Below are positions 63,733 through 64,000 of a stretch of DNA of 64,000 bases, piece by piece (position 1 is the stretch's first letter; the number at the start of each line of letters is the position of its first letter). Both the position numbers and the translations under genes were made by a program. Under the pieces are notes generated by a model. That model did no database searches. It worked only from the letters and a program-made list of their open reading frames with translations, and was not told where the DNA came from. Origin of the DNA: Mesorhizobium sp. J8 (lineage in GTDB: Bacteria; Pseudomonadota; Alphaproteobacteria; Rhizobiales; Rhizobiaceae); NCBI RefSeq assembly GCF_016591715.1, contig NZ_AP024109.1, positions 1,240,001 to 1,304,000 on the forward strand, written 5' to 3'.

Positions 63733-64000
63733 TCAGCCGCGCGAACCCGCTCCGGCCTTCAGGCGCAGCGCCAGGGCGCGGGCATGCGCGAGCTTTCCGG
63801 TATCGATTCCGGTGTCGTAGCCGAGCCGCGTCACATGCGCGACGACGGCCTCCGTGGCGACATTGCCGGCCGCACCCGGCGCATAGGGGCAGCCGCCCAG
63901 CCCGCCGACAGCGCTGTCGAAGATCCGGATGCCGAAGGCCAAGGCAACGTCGATGTTCGCCAGGGCCTGGCCCGACGTGTCGTGGAAGTGACAGGCAAGG
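63733..64000 (-). CDS. Hydroxymethylglutaryl-CoA lyase, C-terminal part
   Basis: About 88 C-terminal codons of a gene that begins beyond the right edge. The visible part carries the metal-binding CHFHDTSGQALANIDVAL and the catalytic-loop GGLGGCPYAPGAAGNVATE (active-site Cys), both diagnostic for HMG-CoA lyase. The enzyme cleaves HMG-CoA to acetoacetate and acetyl-CoA. It converges with the importer ATPase, 22 bases between stops, and closes the mevalonate-degradation logic of the neighbouring operon. Confidence 0.93.
   Translation of the reverse strand, partial: LACHFHDTSGQALANIDVALAFGIRIFDSAVGGLGGCPYAPGAAGNVATEAVVAHVTRLGYDTGIDTGKLAHARALALRLKAGAGSRG

Overview
The window is high-GC alphaproteobacterial DNA of Rhizobiales type, most like Mesorhizobium. 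The reasons are the Entner-Doudoroff gene order zwf-pgl-edd, an ScfR-type regulator facing aceA, a PdhS-like kinase behind a CtrA box, a phasin gene followed by a CCTCCTCCC-loop small RNA, a tRNA-His with A73 and no encoded G-1, and an EcfG-type promoter. No rRNA, insertion sequence, integrase or CRISPR array was found.

Layout. 1-7133: surface polysaccharide genes (three glycosyltransferase-type proteins in an overlapping run, a convergent flippase, a Wzz/GumC-like chain-length protein). 7346-11022: folD, a GlxA-type regulator and a secreted VWA protein. 11094-15147: zwf-pgl-edd on the minus strand. 15437-18484: an SDR, a Mur-ligase-like protein and an SH3 protein. 18742-21770: a gamma-glutamylputrescine pair (puuA-like, puuB-like) split by a truncated four-helix-bundle gene and an 8-bp tandem repeat. 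21929-24705: HAD, MerR, a degenerate receiver and a small protein. 24760-27742: isocitrate lyase facing ScfR. 27880-33560: an EamA exporter, a 57-bp palindromic tandem array and a potFGHI-like putrescine importer. 33594-37699: AsmA and acetoacetyl-CoA synthetase. 37944-42865: the PdhS-like kinase, a phasin and its neighbouring small RNA. 43014-43090: tRNA-His. 43091-51906: an accessory stretch with a kaiC-like ATPase / HWE kinase / response regulator / broken xthA operon behind an EcfG promoter, an SRAP protein, a Tat-type SDR and small proteins. 51907-64000: a MocR regulator divergent from a catabolic operon.

The last region is the best candidate for an undescribed system. It holds a degradative HMG-CoA reductase, a class III CoA-transferase, an enoyl-CoA hydratase, and a complete sugar-type ABC importer. 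One importer permease is fused to a strictosidine-synthase/SMP-30-like beta-propeller, and a second propeller protein follows. A convergent HMG-CoA lyase runs off the window. Together they suggest uptake and ring-opening of a lactone such as mevalonolactone or anhydromevalonolactone, oxidation to HMG-CoA and cleavage to acetoacetate plus acetyl-CoA. Acetoacetate could then pass to the acetoacetyl-CoA synthetase at 35741 and the PHB/glyoxylate functions in the middle of the window. The individual families are well supported; the substrate is inference.
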